Below, piece after piece: positions 16,756 through 24,623 of a DNA stretch of 64,000 nucleotides. A program made the translations under genes and the position numbers. The stretch comes from an uncultured Pontibacter sp. (GTDB lineage Bacteria > Bacteroidota > Bacteroidia > Cytophagales > Hymenobacteraceae): positions 124,001-188,000 of the forward strand of contig NZ_CANLMZ010000001.1 of assembly GCF_947492645.1 (NCBI RefSeq), in the 5' to 3' direction. The notes beneath the pieces were generated by a model. That model was not told the origin of the DNA. It ran no database searches and was given only the letters and a program-made list of their open reading frames with translations. The stretch's first letter is position 1, and each line of letters begins with the position of its first letter.

Positions 16756-16792
16756 AAAAGGCGCAGACTTTAAGAAGGTCTGCGCCTTTTTT
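16756..16792 (+). terminator. Rho-independent terminator of the rlpA-like gene
   Basis: A perfect 13-bp stem (AAAAGGCGCAGAC with GTCTGCGCCTTTT), 9-nt loop and six T at the end, 31 bp after the stop. Confidence 0.85.
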
Positions 16793-17064
16793 GCTTTCAA
16801 AGCATAATGGTTTCTGCTTTTAACTCTCACTTAAAGGCACATCATCATAAATTGTCAGCTACTACACCCACCCTTTTCTGTTGCGCCAACCACGGCAAAA
16901 TGCATTGCATATCCCATTTTTAATATACTTTAACGGGCACTTGGTCTATACATTAGGCTGGTTCAGCTTTTTTAATAGTGCGATGCTTTGACGTGATATA
17001 GAATATTATTATACTTAGTTACCGAAACTAAACTCTTTTAAACCTTTAACTAACCTGCTATACT
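16793..17064. other. Upstream region of the tldD-MoxR cluster
   Basis: A 272-bp gap. TTTG at about 16987 is followed 19 nt later by TATACTTA, which could be a variant -33/-7 promoter for the long cluster downstream. Nothing else is seen. Confidence 0.35.
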
Positions 17065-18711
17065 TTGAAAAGACGAAATTTTCTTGAACTATCGGCGCTT
17101 GGGTTCGGGGGCTTAATGCTGCCTTCTATCCCTGTCTTCGGCGATATCATATCGCCAGAGCGCTTGCTCGAAACCGTAGATACAGCCCTTAAAAAGCGGC
17201 TTGCCGACGTTGCGCTGAATACTGCCAAATCGAAGGGGGCTTCTTATGCCGATGTGCGCATTGGCCGTTACCTGCAGCAGTATCTATTCACTCGCGAAAA
17301 GCAGGTACAGAACATCGTAAACGCTGAGTCTTATGGTGTAGGCGTGCGCGTGCTGGCTAACGGCACCTGGGGATTTGCCGCCACTTCGGATGTATCGGAT
17401 AAAGGCATAGCCAAAGCTGCTGAGCAAGCTGTAGCCATTGCCAAAGCAAACTCCAAACTACAGAAAGAGCCCGTGCAACTGGCGCCTGTAAAAGGCTACG
17501 GAGAAGTAAGCTGGAAAACGCCACTTGAGAAAAACGCTTTTGAGGTACCTGTAGGTGAGAAGGCCGACCTGCTGCTCGCTGCAAACGCGAAGGCGCTGGA
17601 GAACGGAGCCAACTTTGTAAACTCAGCCTTATTCCAGGTAAACGAGCAAAAGTATTTTGCCTCTACCGATGGTTCCTACATTGACCAGGACATTCACCGC
17701 ATCTGGCCAAACTTTACGGTAACTGCTGTAGATAAGGCATCCGGTAAGTTCCGTACCCGCGAGGCGCTTAGTGCACCAATGGGCATGGGCTACGAGTACA
17801 TGATCCCGAAGGCATCTGAAAAGATAAAAGGACCTGAAGGCACAGGCCTGACGGGCTACCGCTATGCTTACGACATGCTGGAAGACGCTGCTCTTGCCGC
17901 TAAACAAGCAAAAGAGAAACTAACAGCTAAATCTGTAGCAGCCGGTAAGTATGACCTTATACTTGACCCGAACCACCTGGGCTTAACGATACACGAGTCG
18001 GTGGGTCACCCGCTTGAGCTGGACCGCGTGCTGGGCTACGAAGCCAACTATGCCGGTACATCGTTTGCCACGCTGGATAAGTGGAAGAGCAAGAACTTTA
18101 AGTATGGCTCTGATAAGGTTCACATCTTTGCCGATAAAACGCAGAAAGGCTCGCTTGGCTTAGTAGGCTGGGACGATGAAGGCGTGAAGACAAAGCAATG
18201 GGACCTGATAAAGGACGGCGTGTTGGTAAACTACCAGGCTATTCGTGATCAGGCGCACATCATAGGAGAGAAAGAATCGCATGGCTGCTGCTACGCCGAC
18301 AACTGGAACTCTGTGCAGTTCCAGCGCATGCCAAACGTATCGCTGGCACCAGGTAAGCAGAAGATGAACGTAGACCAGCTAATCTCTGGTGTAGATAAAG
18401 GTATTTACATTGCAGGCCGCGGCTCATACTCTATAGATCAGCAGCGCTATAACTTCCAGTTTGGCGGCACGGCATTCTACGAGATCAGCAAAGGCAAAAT
18501 TGTGGGCATGCTGGAAGACGTGGCTTACCAGAGCAACACCCAGGAGTTCTGGAACTCCTGCGCCGGCTCCTGCGACGAAAGCGACTACCGTTTGTTCGGC
18601 TCGTTCTTCGATGGCAAAGGCCAGCCAAGCCAGGTAAGTGCGGTGTCTCACGGCTCTGCCCACACCCGCTTTAACGGCGTGAACGTGATCAACACAGCGC
18701 GTAAAATCTAA
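17065..18711 (+). CDS. TldD-like metalloprotease with Tat signal peptide
   Basis: This 548-residue member of the TldD/PmbA family starts on TTG; the start is supported because it exactly begins a twin-arginine signal (MKRRNFLELSALGFGGLML). The zinc motif HExxxH (H310-E311, H315 in TIHESVGHPLE) is intact. The family forms TldD/TldE heterodimers that degrade unfolded or modified peptides. E. coli TldD is cytosolic; the Tat signal here implies export of a folded, metal-loaded enzyme. The partner-like gene lies 140 bp downstream without a signal peptide. It opens a long co-directional cluster that goes on to DUF4159, MoxR and BatA genes. Confidence 0.92.
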   Translation: MKRRNFLELSALGFGGLMLPSIPVFGDIISPERLLETVDTALKKRLADVALNTAKSKGASYADVRIGRYLQQYLFTREKQVQNIVNAESYGVGVRVLANGTWGFAATSDVSDKGIAKAAEQAVAIAKANSKLQKEPVQLAPVKGYGEVSWKTPLEKNAFEVPVGEKADLLLAANAKALENGANFVNSALFQVNEQKYFASTDGSYIDQDIHRIWPNFTVTAVDKASGKFRTREALSAPMGMGYEYMIPKASEKIKGPEGTGLTGYRYAYDMLEDAALAAKQAKEKLTAKSVAAGKYDLILDPNHLGLTIHESVGHPLELDRVLGYEANYAGTSFATLDKWKSKNFKYGSDKVHIFADKTQKGSLGLVGWDDEGVKTKQWDLIKDGVLVNYQAIRDQAHIIGEKESHGCCYADNWNSVQFQRMPNVSLAPGKQKMNVDQLISGVDKGIYIAGRGSYSIDQQRYNFQFGGTAFYEISKGKIVGMLEDVAYQSNTQEFWNSCAGSCDESDYRLFGSFFDGKGQPSQVSAVSHGSAHTRFNGVNVINTARKI

Positions 18712-18722
18712 CGATTTTTAGT

Positions 18723-18850
18723 TTAGAGTTAAAAGTTAATAGTCAAGAGTCTGAACAAGACTCTTGAACTAGAGCAATGTAGGAGAAGCAGTATAACGCA
18801 AAACCCTAACTAACTTTTAACTCATAACTCTCAACTCTTAACTATCAAAA
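18723..18850. repeat. Nested inverted repeats between tldD-like and pmbA-like genes
   Basis: An outer pair (GAGTTAAAAGTTA at 18726-18738 with TAACTTTTAACTC at 18811-18823) encloses a hairpin of 10 bp (TCAAGAGTCT / AGACTCTTGA). The remainder is made of degenerate AACTCTTAACT units, a pattern seen again before other genes of this cluster. Confidence 0.55.
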
Positions 18851-18851
18851 G

Positions 18852-20168
18852 ATGGCAATATTAACTAAAGAAGAAGCTCAGGCGATACTGAAGAAAGCGC
18901 TGGGTTTTTCGAAGGCTGACGAGTGTGAGATTACACTTAGCGGCAACAACGGTGGCAACATACGCTATGCCCGAAACGAAGTGTCTACCAGCGGTGCAGA
19001 AGAAAATTTATCCCTGGGTGTTGAGTCGCGTTTTGGCAAACGCTCAGGTGTGGCAACTATAAATGAGTTTGACGATAAGTCGCTGGAGAAGGTGATTCGC
19101 CGCTCTGAAGAGATTGCGCGCCTGGCCCCTGAAAGCCCGGAGTATGTGCCTTTGCTGGGTCCTCAGAAGTATATCACCGCAAAAGAGCACTTTGATACTA
19201 CAGCTAAAATAGACCCGGCTTACAGAGCAGAGGCCGCTGCTAAAAGTATAAAAGCAGCCGCTGATAAAGGTCTTACTGCTGCCGGCTTTCTGGAGCACTA
19301 CACCAGCTTTGTTTCGAAAATGAACAACAAGGGCCTGTTTGCTTACCATCCGTCTACTATAGTAGATTTTTCGGTAACGATGCGCACCGAGGATGGCACC
19401 GGTTCGGGCTATGTAACCCAGGATTTTTCTGACGTAAGCAAGCTTGATACAGGCAAAGCCTCTGAAATAGCGGCCCAAAAAGCAGCCACTTCGCGTAATG
19501 CCAAGGCATTGGAGCCAGGCAAGTATACGGTTATCTTAGAGCCAGCTGCCTCTATAGACCTGCTGCAGGGTATGTTCCGTGGTTTAGACCAGCGTAACGC
19601 CGAAGAAGGGCGCAGCTTCCTGAGCAAAGCCGGAGGCAAAACCAAGCTGGGCGAAAAGCTCGTGGATGAGCGTATCACGGTATACTCTGATCCTGCAAAC
19701 CCTGAAATTCCGGGTGCCCCTTTTGCAGGCGATGGCCGCCCACGCGAAAAAACAACCTGGATCGAGAAAGGTGTTGTAAAAAACCTGTCTAACTCGCTTT
19801 TCTGGGCACAGAAAACAGGCGCGAAATCGTTACCAAGCGGCGGCGGTATGATCATGGAAGGCGGCAGCCAGTCTATCGAAGACATGATCAAAAATACCAA
19901 GCGTGGTATACTTGTAACCCGCCTGTGGTACATCCGCTCCGTAGATCCGCAAACGCTGCTCTACACCGGCCTTACCCGCGACGGTACGTTCTACATCGAA
20001 AACGGCAAGATCATGTACCCGGTTAAGAACTTCCGTTTCAACGAGAGCCCAATCATCATGCTCAACAACCTGGAGGCACTAGGTAAACCGCAACGCATCA
20101 ACGGCAACCTTATCCCGCCAATGAAAGTGCGCGACTTTACATTCACCAGCCTTTCAGATGCGGTTTAA
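18852..20168 (+). CDS. TldE/PmbA-like protein
   Basis: This 438-residue TldD/PmbA family protein lacks the HExxxH motif, as expected for the non-catalytic TldE partner. Typical parts are the N-terminal substrate-tunnel domain (about 1-190, with NIRYARNEVSTSGAEENLSLGV) and the C-terminal beta domain (GKYTVILEPAASIDLLQGMF; TRDGTFYIENGKIMYPVKNFRFNES at about 370-395). No signal peptide is visible, in contrast with the Tat-dependent partner upstream, so the pair could be co-exported after assembly or act in different compartments. Ends in a terminator-like hairpin. Confidence 0.9.
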   Translation: MAILTKEEAQAILKKALGFSKADECEITLSGNNGGNIRYARNEVSTSGAEENLSLGVESRFGKRSGVATINEFDDKSLEKVIRRSEEIARLAPESPEYVPLLGPQKYITAKEHFDTTAKIDPAYRAEAAAKSIKAAADKGLTAAGFLEHYTSFVSKMNNKGLFAYHPSTIVDFSVTMRTEDGTGSGYVTQDFSDVSKLDTGKASEIAAQKAATSRNAKALEPGKYTVILEPAASIDLLQGMFRGLDQRNAEEGRSFLSKAGGKTKLGEKLVDERITVYSDPANPEIPGAPFAGDGRPREKTTWIEKGVVKNLSNSLFWAQKTGAKSLPSGGGMIMEGGSQSIEDMIKNTKRGILVTRLWYIRSVDPQTLLYTGLTRDGTFYIENGKIMYPVKNFRFNESPIIMLNNLEALGKPQRINGNLIPPMKVRDFTFTSLSDAV

Positions 20169-20187
20169 TTGCTGCTGATTTATACTT

Positions 20188-20227
20188 CAGATGCCGTATG
20201 CAGCTTGCTGTGTGCGGCATCTGTTTT
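20188..20227 (+). terminator. Hairpin after the pmbA-like gene
   Basis: A 9-bp stem (CAGATGCCG / CGGCATCTG) with an 18-nt loop and a TTTT tail, 19 bp after the stop. TATACTT (20181-20187) directly abuts the stem. It may attenuate rather than separate the cluster. Confidence 0.6.
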
Positions 20228-20267
20228 CTAACTACAACTCATAACTCTAAAACTCTTAACTAATTAA

Positions 20268-20885
20268 GTGCAACCCTTCACCTTTGTGCGCCTGCAGTAC
20301 CGCTCCGGCAACTGGGATACTGACCCGCGTATGCCGAGCAATCTGCTGCACTCGCTTATCCAATACACCACAGTAAAGGTAAACGAGCAGGAGAAGGTAA
20401 TTTCGTTGGAGAGTGCGGAGCTGTTTAACTACCCTTTTAGTTACCTGAGCGGGCACAAGCTGGTACAGTTTAACCAGAAGGAGCGGCAGAACTTTGAAAC
20501 CTATGTAAAGAACGGCGGCTTTGTGTTTGTGGATGATTGTAACCACGACATCGACGGGCTTTTTGCCAAGTCGTTTGAGGAGCAGATGCGGCAGATATTC
20601 GGGCAGGGTGCATTGAAGAAGATTCCGAACAACCATAAGCTTTACCGCAGCTTCTTCTCCTTTGAAGATGGGCCACCAACCACCAGCTTTGAGCTTAACG
20701 GCTGGGGCGACGACCTGGTGCACGACTACTTAAAAGCTGTAGAGATAAACGGACGAATCGCTGTACTTTATAGCAACAAAGACTATGGCTGTGAATGGGA
20801 CTACGATTTCAGGAACAAACGCTGGCTGGCCGAGGATAACACCAAGTTCGGAGTGAACATCATCATGTATGCGCTGACGAGCTAA
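20268..20885 (+). CDS. DUF4159 domain-containing protein
   Basis: This 205-residue protein starts on GTG; the start fits because FTFVRLQYRSGNWDTDPRMPSNLL is the usual beginning of the DUF4159 fold. The domain resembles a glutamine-amidotransferase-like Rossmann fold (NGGFVFVDDCNHDIDGL), apparently without catalytic Cys. It lacks a signal peptide here. In Bacteroidota it regularly accompanies TldD/TldE and MoxR-DUF58-BatA genes, as in this window, but its function is not established. Confidence 0.85.
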   Translation: MQPFTFVRLQYRSGNWDTDPRMPSNLLHSLIQYTTVKVNEQEKVISLESAELFNYPFSYLSGHKLVQFNQKERQNFETYVKNGGFVFVDDCNHDIDGLFAKSFEEQMRQIFGQGALKKIPNNHKLYRSFFSFEDGPPTTSFELNGWGDDLVHDYLKAVEINGRIAVLYSNKDYGCEWDYDFRNKRWLAEDNTKFGVNIIMYALTS

Positions 20886-20949
20886 CAGCTTTTCTATCCC
20901 CGCCCTTGCTGTGTGTTTTCACCAGCAAGCGAAATGGCCGAAGTATTGA

Positions 20950-20971
20950 TTGTTGGTGAAAACACCAACAA
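20950..20971. repeat. Extragenic palindrome upstream of moxR
   Basis: TTGTTGGTG-aaaa-CACCAACAA is a perfect 9-bp stem with a 4-nt loop; a degenerate half copy (GTGTTTTCACCAGCAAG) lies about 35 bp before it. It looks like a REP-type unit rather than a terminator, since no T-tract follows. Confidence 0.5.
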
Positions 20972-21075
20972 TGGCAGAAAAACCAGCCGGCGAGGCGAAA
21001 AGCTGATTCGAAGCCAAGCAGCTGAAATAATAAGCGAAGGTTTCAACTACAAAGAAGTATAAGTCAAAGTATAAA

Positions 21076-22071
21076 ATGACTGAACAAAACATAAACCACC
21101 TGCTCGGCAAGCTACCACAGCTAAAGCAGGAGATACAGAAAATAATTGTGGGCCAGGAAGAGGTACTAGACGAGGTGCTGATTACCATGATGGCTGGCGG
21201 ACACGGCTTGCTGGAAGGCGTACCGGGCCTTGCCAAAACCTTGTTGGTGCGTACGCTCAGCAACGCGATGGACTTAGGCTTTCGCAGAATTCAGTTTACC
21301 CCAGACCTGATGCCAACGGATATTTTAGGAACTGAAGTACTGGAAGAAGACCATGCCACAGGCAAACGCTTTTTCAAGTTCAACGAAGGGCCGATCTTCT
21401 CGAACATCGTGCTGGCCGATGAGATAAACCGAACGCCGCCCAAAACGCAGGCGGCGCTGCTGGAGGCGATGCAGGAGCACGAGGTAACGTATGCCGGTAA
21501 AACATACTTCCTGCCGAAGCCTTTCTTCCTGTTGGCTACGCAAAACCCAATAGAACAGGCCGGTACTTACCCGCTGCCCGAAGCACAGCTGGACCGTTTC
21601 CTGCTGTTCATCAAAATAAAATACCCAACTGAGCAGGAGGAGCTAAATATTCTCTCCAGCACCACCGGCACGCGGCAGGCACAGGTGCAGCCTATACTTA
21701 GCGGCGAGGAGGTAATGCAACTGCGACAGCTGGTGCGCGAGGTAAGTATAAGCGACGAGCTTTTGGCTTTTGTAAACCAACTCGTACGTGCCACCCGCCC
21801 CGACAGCACAGGTATAGACTTTGTGAAACAATACTGCCGCTGGGGAGCCGGACCACGCGCCGGGCAGGCACTTATACTTACCGCCAAAGCCAGAGCTTTG
21901 CTACATGGCAGGTTTGCTGTTACTGCCGATGATATTAGAACAATGGCATACCCCGTGCTGCGTCACCGTGTGCTGGTAAACTTTGCAGCCGAAGCCGAGC
22001 GCATCACGCCAGACAGGGTGGTAGATGAACTGCTGCAAAGTATAAAGTTGCCGAAGGCGGTGTTGGTGTAG
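21076..22071 (+). CDS. MoxR family AAA+ ATPase
   Basis: This 331-residue ATPase has the MoxR form of Walker A (GVPGLAKT, residues 48-55), Walker B and following loop (VLADEINRTPPKTQAALLEAMQE at about 115-137), sensor 1 (LLATQNPIEQAGTYPLPEAQLDRF) and a C-terminal lid. MoxR proteins act with DUF58/VWA proteins as chaperones that insert metals or mature target complexes. Here DUF58 and BatA genes follow in the same direction, but after two unrelated genes. Start ATG at 21076, preceded by AAAGTATAA. No defects seen. Confidence 0.95.
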   Translation: MTEQNINHLLGKLPQLKQEIQKIIVGQEEVLDEVLITMMAGGHGLLEGVPGLAKTLLVRTLSNAMDLGFRRIQFTPDLMPTDILGTEVLEEDHATGKRFFKFNEGPIFSNIVLADEINRTPPKTQAALLEAMQEHEVTYAGKTYFLPKPFFLLATQNPIEQAGTYPLPEAQLDRFLLFIKIKYPTEQEELNILSSTTGTRQAQVQPILSGEEVMQLRQLVREVSISDELLAFVNQLVRATRPDSTGIDFVKQYCRWGAGPRAGQALILTAKARALLHGRFAVTADDIRTMAYPVLRHRVLVNFAAEAERITPDRVVDELLQSIKLPKAVLV

Positions 22072-22077
22072 ATGGTC

Positions 22078-22121
22078 CGAGCGAAGACGTTCGTGACTAA
22101 CTATAGCAGGGGCCTCTAGCC
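22078..22121. repeat. REP-like element, degenerate copy A
   Basis: Immediately after the moxR stop. It shares the blocks CGAGCG, TCGTGAC, CTATAG and GGCCTC in the same order with the element at 24342-24386, with short mismatching spacers, and so is a second copy of the same dispersed repeat. Confidence 0.6.
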
Positions 22122-22148
22122 TTTACTCTTTTGAGTTAAAAGCAAAGC

Positions 22149-22264
22149 GGATTGTCCCCTTGAGGGGACCGTAGGGGTGTAATCGTGCACGAGTATCAGT
22201 TATTAATTCAAAGTTAATATCAGCAGCTGTAAACACCCCTATAGTCCCCTCAAGGGGACAATCC
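22149..22264. repeat. BIME-like pair of inverted extragenic palindromes
   Basis: Two 32-bp arms (22149-22180 and 22233-22264) are inverted copies agreeing at 30 of 32 positions. Each arm has its own small hairpin, GTCCCC-TTGA-GGGGAC, so a cruciform or long hairpin around a 52-nt centre can form. The arrangement is that of bacterial interspersed mosaic elements. It separates moxR from an orphan gene. Confidence 0.7.
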
Positions 22265-22298
22265 TTGATAAAGTAGAGCAAACCAAAACAAGAAACAG

Positions 22299-22838
22299 AT
22301 GGAAGAGACAGCAACTATAAAACTGACGGAGACGGGTACACAGCTCCTGAAGAAGATCGTGGGGGAGCGTATCTGTTACTTCTTTACCGATAGAGTAAAA
22401 GTAGAGGCAACCGGCGACAAAGTGCTGTACTGGGCTCCGGAATTTGCGCTTGGCCTTAAAACCAACCGCGGCGACCTGACCTTCATCAACATCAGCGCCG
22501 ACTATAAACTTACGTCTGGTTCGTCTACCACCTACTATGAGTTTGCCATTGAAGAAAGCAAGATGCCGCTGCGCTGCGAGAAGCTATTGCAGTCGGGGCA
22601 ATTCTCGGAGATAAAGGTGCTGTCGTCGCAGGTGCTGATGCTGGAAGTATACCAGGACTGGAACCAGGAGTTCGACGAAACCATACACTACGACGCAGCC
22701 ATCGTGCTCTACACCGACTCCCGAAAGTATATGCTTAAAGTGCGCGAAGAGTTAGTTGGTGGAGTGGATGTAATATTGGATGAGACGGCTATAGAAGCTG
22801 AGCTAGTAGACTTGAAATTAAGGCAGAGTTTGGTGTAG
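22299..22838 (+). CDS. Orphan protein within the MoxR cluster
   Basis: I do not recognise this 179-residue protein. It has no signal peptide or membrane segment; it looks like a soluble alpha/beta protein with alternating strands (DRVKVEATGDKVLYW, GDLTFINISADYKL, KYMLKVREELVGGVDVIL). GC content resembles the neighbouring cluster. It lies between two REP-bearing gaps, 11 bp ahead of another orphan. The MoxR-DUF58 pair is normally adjacent, so this gene and the next look like an insertion. Confidence 0.7.
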   Translation: MEETATIKLTETGTQLLKKIVGERICYFFTDRVKVEATGDKVLYWAPEFALGLKTNRGDLTFINISADYKLTSGSSTTYYEFAIEESKMPLRCEKLLQSGQFSEIKVLSSQVLMLEVYQDWNQEFDETIHYDAAIVLYTDSRKYMLKVREELVGGVDVILDETAIEAELVDLKLRQSLV

Positions 22839-22849
22839 GTTCATATTAT

Positions 22850-23338
22850 ATGAAGAAGAGAGGATTACGAAGATATTTCAGGAAATTAAAGCAACAGAAG
22901 TTGCCCGAAGACTTAGACTTTAGTGGTTCAGAACAATCTTGGTTTGACTTATACCACTTACACATAGATGACTTAGGTGTAGGCAATAGTTCTTGGAAAG
23001 CGAGAAAGCAGCATCTAGATGCTCTTTTTGAATTAGCTAAATGTGTAAGAGAAAAGTTAATAGCGTATCCAAAAAATTACCAATTCTGGATTGAAGTTGA
23101 TGAAAGTGACAGCAGAGAAGATGCTATTTACATTCACACTCCAAATCCAAATGAAGATAATTTTCCAATTAGACTTGGGTTTGATGAAGGATTAGAAGTG
23201 AAAAACAACCAACTGCTTAGACATCTTGAGGAGAAAGATTATCTAATGGAAAAGAAGATAATGACCGACGCTGATGGAAGAGTAGGTATCACCTACTTCT
23301 TGTATAAAAAAGAATTAGGAATGGGAATTGAATGCTAA
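22850..23338 (+). CDS. AT-rich orphan protein inserted between moxR and the DUF58 gene
   Basis: This 162-residue protein is not recognised. It is soluble, basic at the N-terminus (MKKRGLRRYFRKLKQQK) and acidic afterwards, with an EVDESDSREDAIYIHTPNPNEDNFP stretch at about 85-108 that recalls small immunity-type proteins, though this is only an impression. The DNA is clearly more AT-rich than the flanking genes and free of the TATACTT motif, which suggests recent acquisition. Only 11 bp separate it from the preceding orphan. Confidence 0.7.
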   Translation: MKKRGLRRYFRKLKQQKLPEDLDFSGSEQSWFDLYHLHIDDLGVGNSSWKARKQHLDALFELAKCVREKLIAYPKNYQFWIEVDESDSREDAIYIHTPNPNEDNFPIRLGFDEGLEVKNNQLLRHLEEKDYLMEKKIMTDADGRVGITYFLYKKELGMGIEC

Positions 23339-23394
23339 AGCAGTTAGAGTTCATTCTTTTATTTCAAAACTATCAATCCTAAAAACCCTAACCC

Positions 23395-24288
23395 TTGAGC
23401 ACCCACAAATTCATAGACCCGAAGGTATTGGCTACCATAAAAGACCTGCCGCTGTTGGCTAAAACGGTGGTGGAGGGCTTTTTGGCGGGGCAGAACCAGA
23501 GTTTGCGGCGTGGGGCGGGGTTGGAGTTTAGCCAGTACCGTAGCTACCAGCCCGGCGACGACCTGCGCCAACTCGACTGGAAGATGTTTGCCCGCTCCGA
23601 CCGCTATTACATACGCGAAGCCGAGGTAGACACCAACATTACGGTGCGGTTTATACTGGATGGCAGCGCCTCGATGGCACATGAGGACCTGAATGGTATC
23701 AGCAAGATGGATTACGCGCGGTTTATGGTGGCGTCGCTGGCTTACCTGGCAACTACACAAGGCGATGCGGTAGGGCTATACGTGCTGCACGAGAACCAGC
23801 TTATCAACCTGACGCCCCGCTCCGACAACATGCACCTGCAGCGCTTCTGGCACCAGCTGGCAGAGGTAAAGCCGCAGGGTAAGTTTCCGGGCATGGAGGT
23901 GGCGGCCAACCTGTTTGCAGACAGGCGGCAGAAAGAGCTAACAGTCTTCCTGTCGGATTTGTATGAGCATGAGCACGAGATAAAGGATTTACTATACAAA
24001 CTGGGAGCACAAGGACACGAGCTGCTGCTGGCCCACCTGATGAGCCGCAACGAGTTAGAGTTTAGCTACAGCGGCACCCTCACTTTCGAGGACCTGGAGA
24101 CAGGACAAACGCTACAGGTAAGCAGCGCTGCACAAAAGCAAGTCTACTTAGCCAAACAGCAGGAGTGGCTGCAAAACATAGAAAAAGACATGCGCAACCG
24201 CCACATCGCCTACGACAGGTTTGTTACCGACGAGCCGCTGGATAAGGCGCTGAGGGCTTTCCTGCAGAAACGGTTGCTGTATGGATGA
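23395..24288 (+). CDS. DUF58 domain-containing protein
   Basis: This 297-residue protein starts on TTG. It carries the DUF58 signature (GAGLEFSQYRSYQPGDDLRQLDW at about 41-62) and a von Willebrand-like segment with the metal-site motif DGSAS (residues 89-93, VRFILDGSASM). DUF58 proteins partner with MoxR ATPases and BatA-type membrane proteins; the complex is thought to act in maturation or stress tolerance at the inner membrane. The protein itself is soluble. It is normally next to moxR, from which it is separated here by two orphan genes. Confidence 0.9.
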   Translation: MSTHKFIDPKVLATIKDLPLLAKTVVEGFLAGQNQSLRRGAGLEFSQYRSYQPGDDLRQLDWKMFARSDRYYIREAEVDTNITVRFILDGSASMAHEDLNGISKMDYARFMVASLAYLATTQGDAVGLYVLHENQLINLTPRSDNMHLQRFWHQLAEVKPQGKFPGMEVAANLFADRRQKELTVFLSDLYEHEHEIKDLLYKLGAQGHELLLAHLMSRNELEFSYSGTLTFEDLETGQTLQVSSAAQKQVYLAKQQEWLQNIEKDMRNRHIAYDRFVTDEPLDKALRAFLQKRLLYG

Positions 24289-24623
24289 TTTTGAATGAGC
24301 GCATGAGTGAATAAAATAATATAAGGAACACACTCATGGTGCGAGCGTCCTCGCTCGTGACCTGCTATAGTTGGGCCTCCGGCCCAGTCGAGTTACAAAC
24401 TCAACATCATCGTAAGGCACGAGTTGCAAACTCGCGCCAGCAAGAGGATTTAATTGTTAAATGTTGATGGATAATTGTTATCTCAAAAATGAAGCACAAG
24501 CATACATCTGTCATCTTGGAAAGATCTTGGCAGATGGGAGGTTAAGCCTTTGCTATTTGCCCACAAGATTCTTTCAGAATGACAGAAAAAACAACTTTAT
24601 AACTTTTTAACTTTCTAACTCTC
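24289..24623. repeat. Gap with two REP-like elements upstream of batA
   Basis: The 335-bp gap contains (a) 24341-24441, a chain of small palindromes: GAGCG-tcct-CGCTC, GGGCC-tcc-GGCCC-like, GAGTT-aca-AACTC and CGAGTT-gc-AAACTCG; and (b) 24508-24585, whose ends CTGTCAT and ATGACAG are inverted, with AAGATCTTGG and CAAGATTCTTT inside, a form I recall as common between genes in Bacteroidota. The last 25 bp are AACTTT-like tracts running into the TTG start of batA. Confidence 0.6.
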
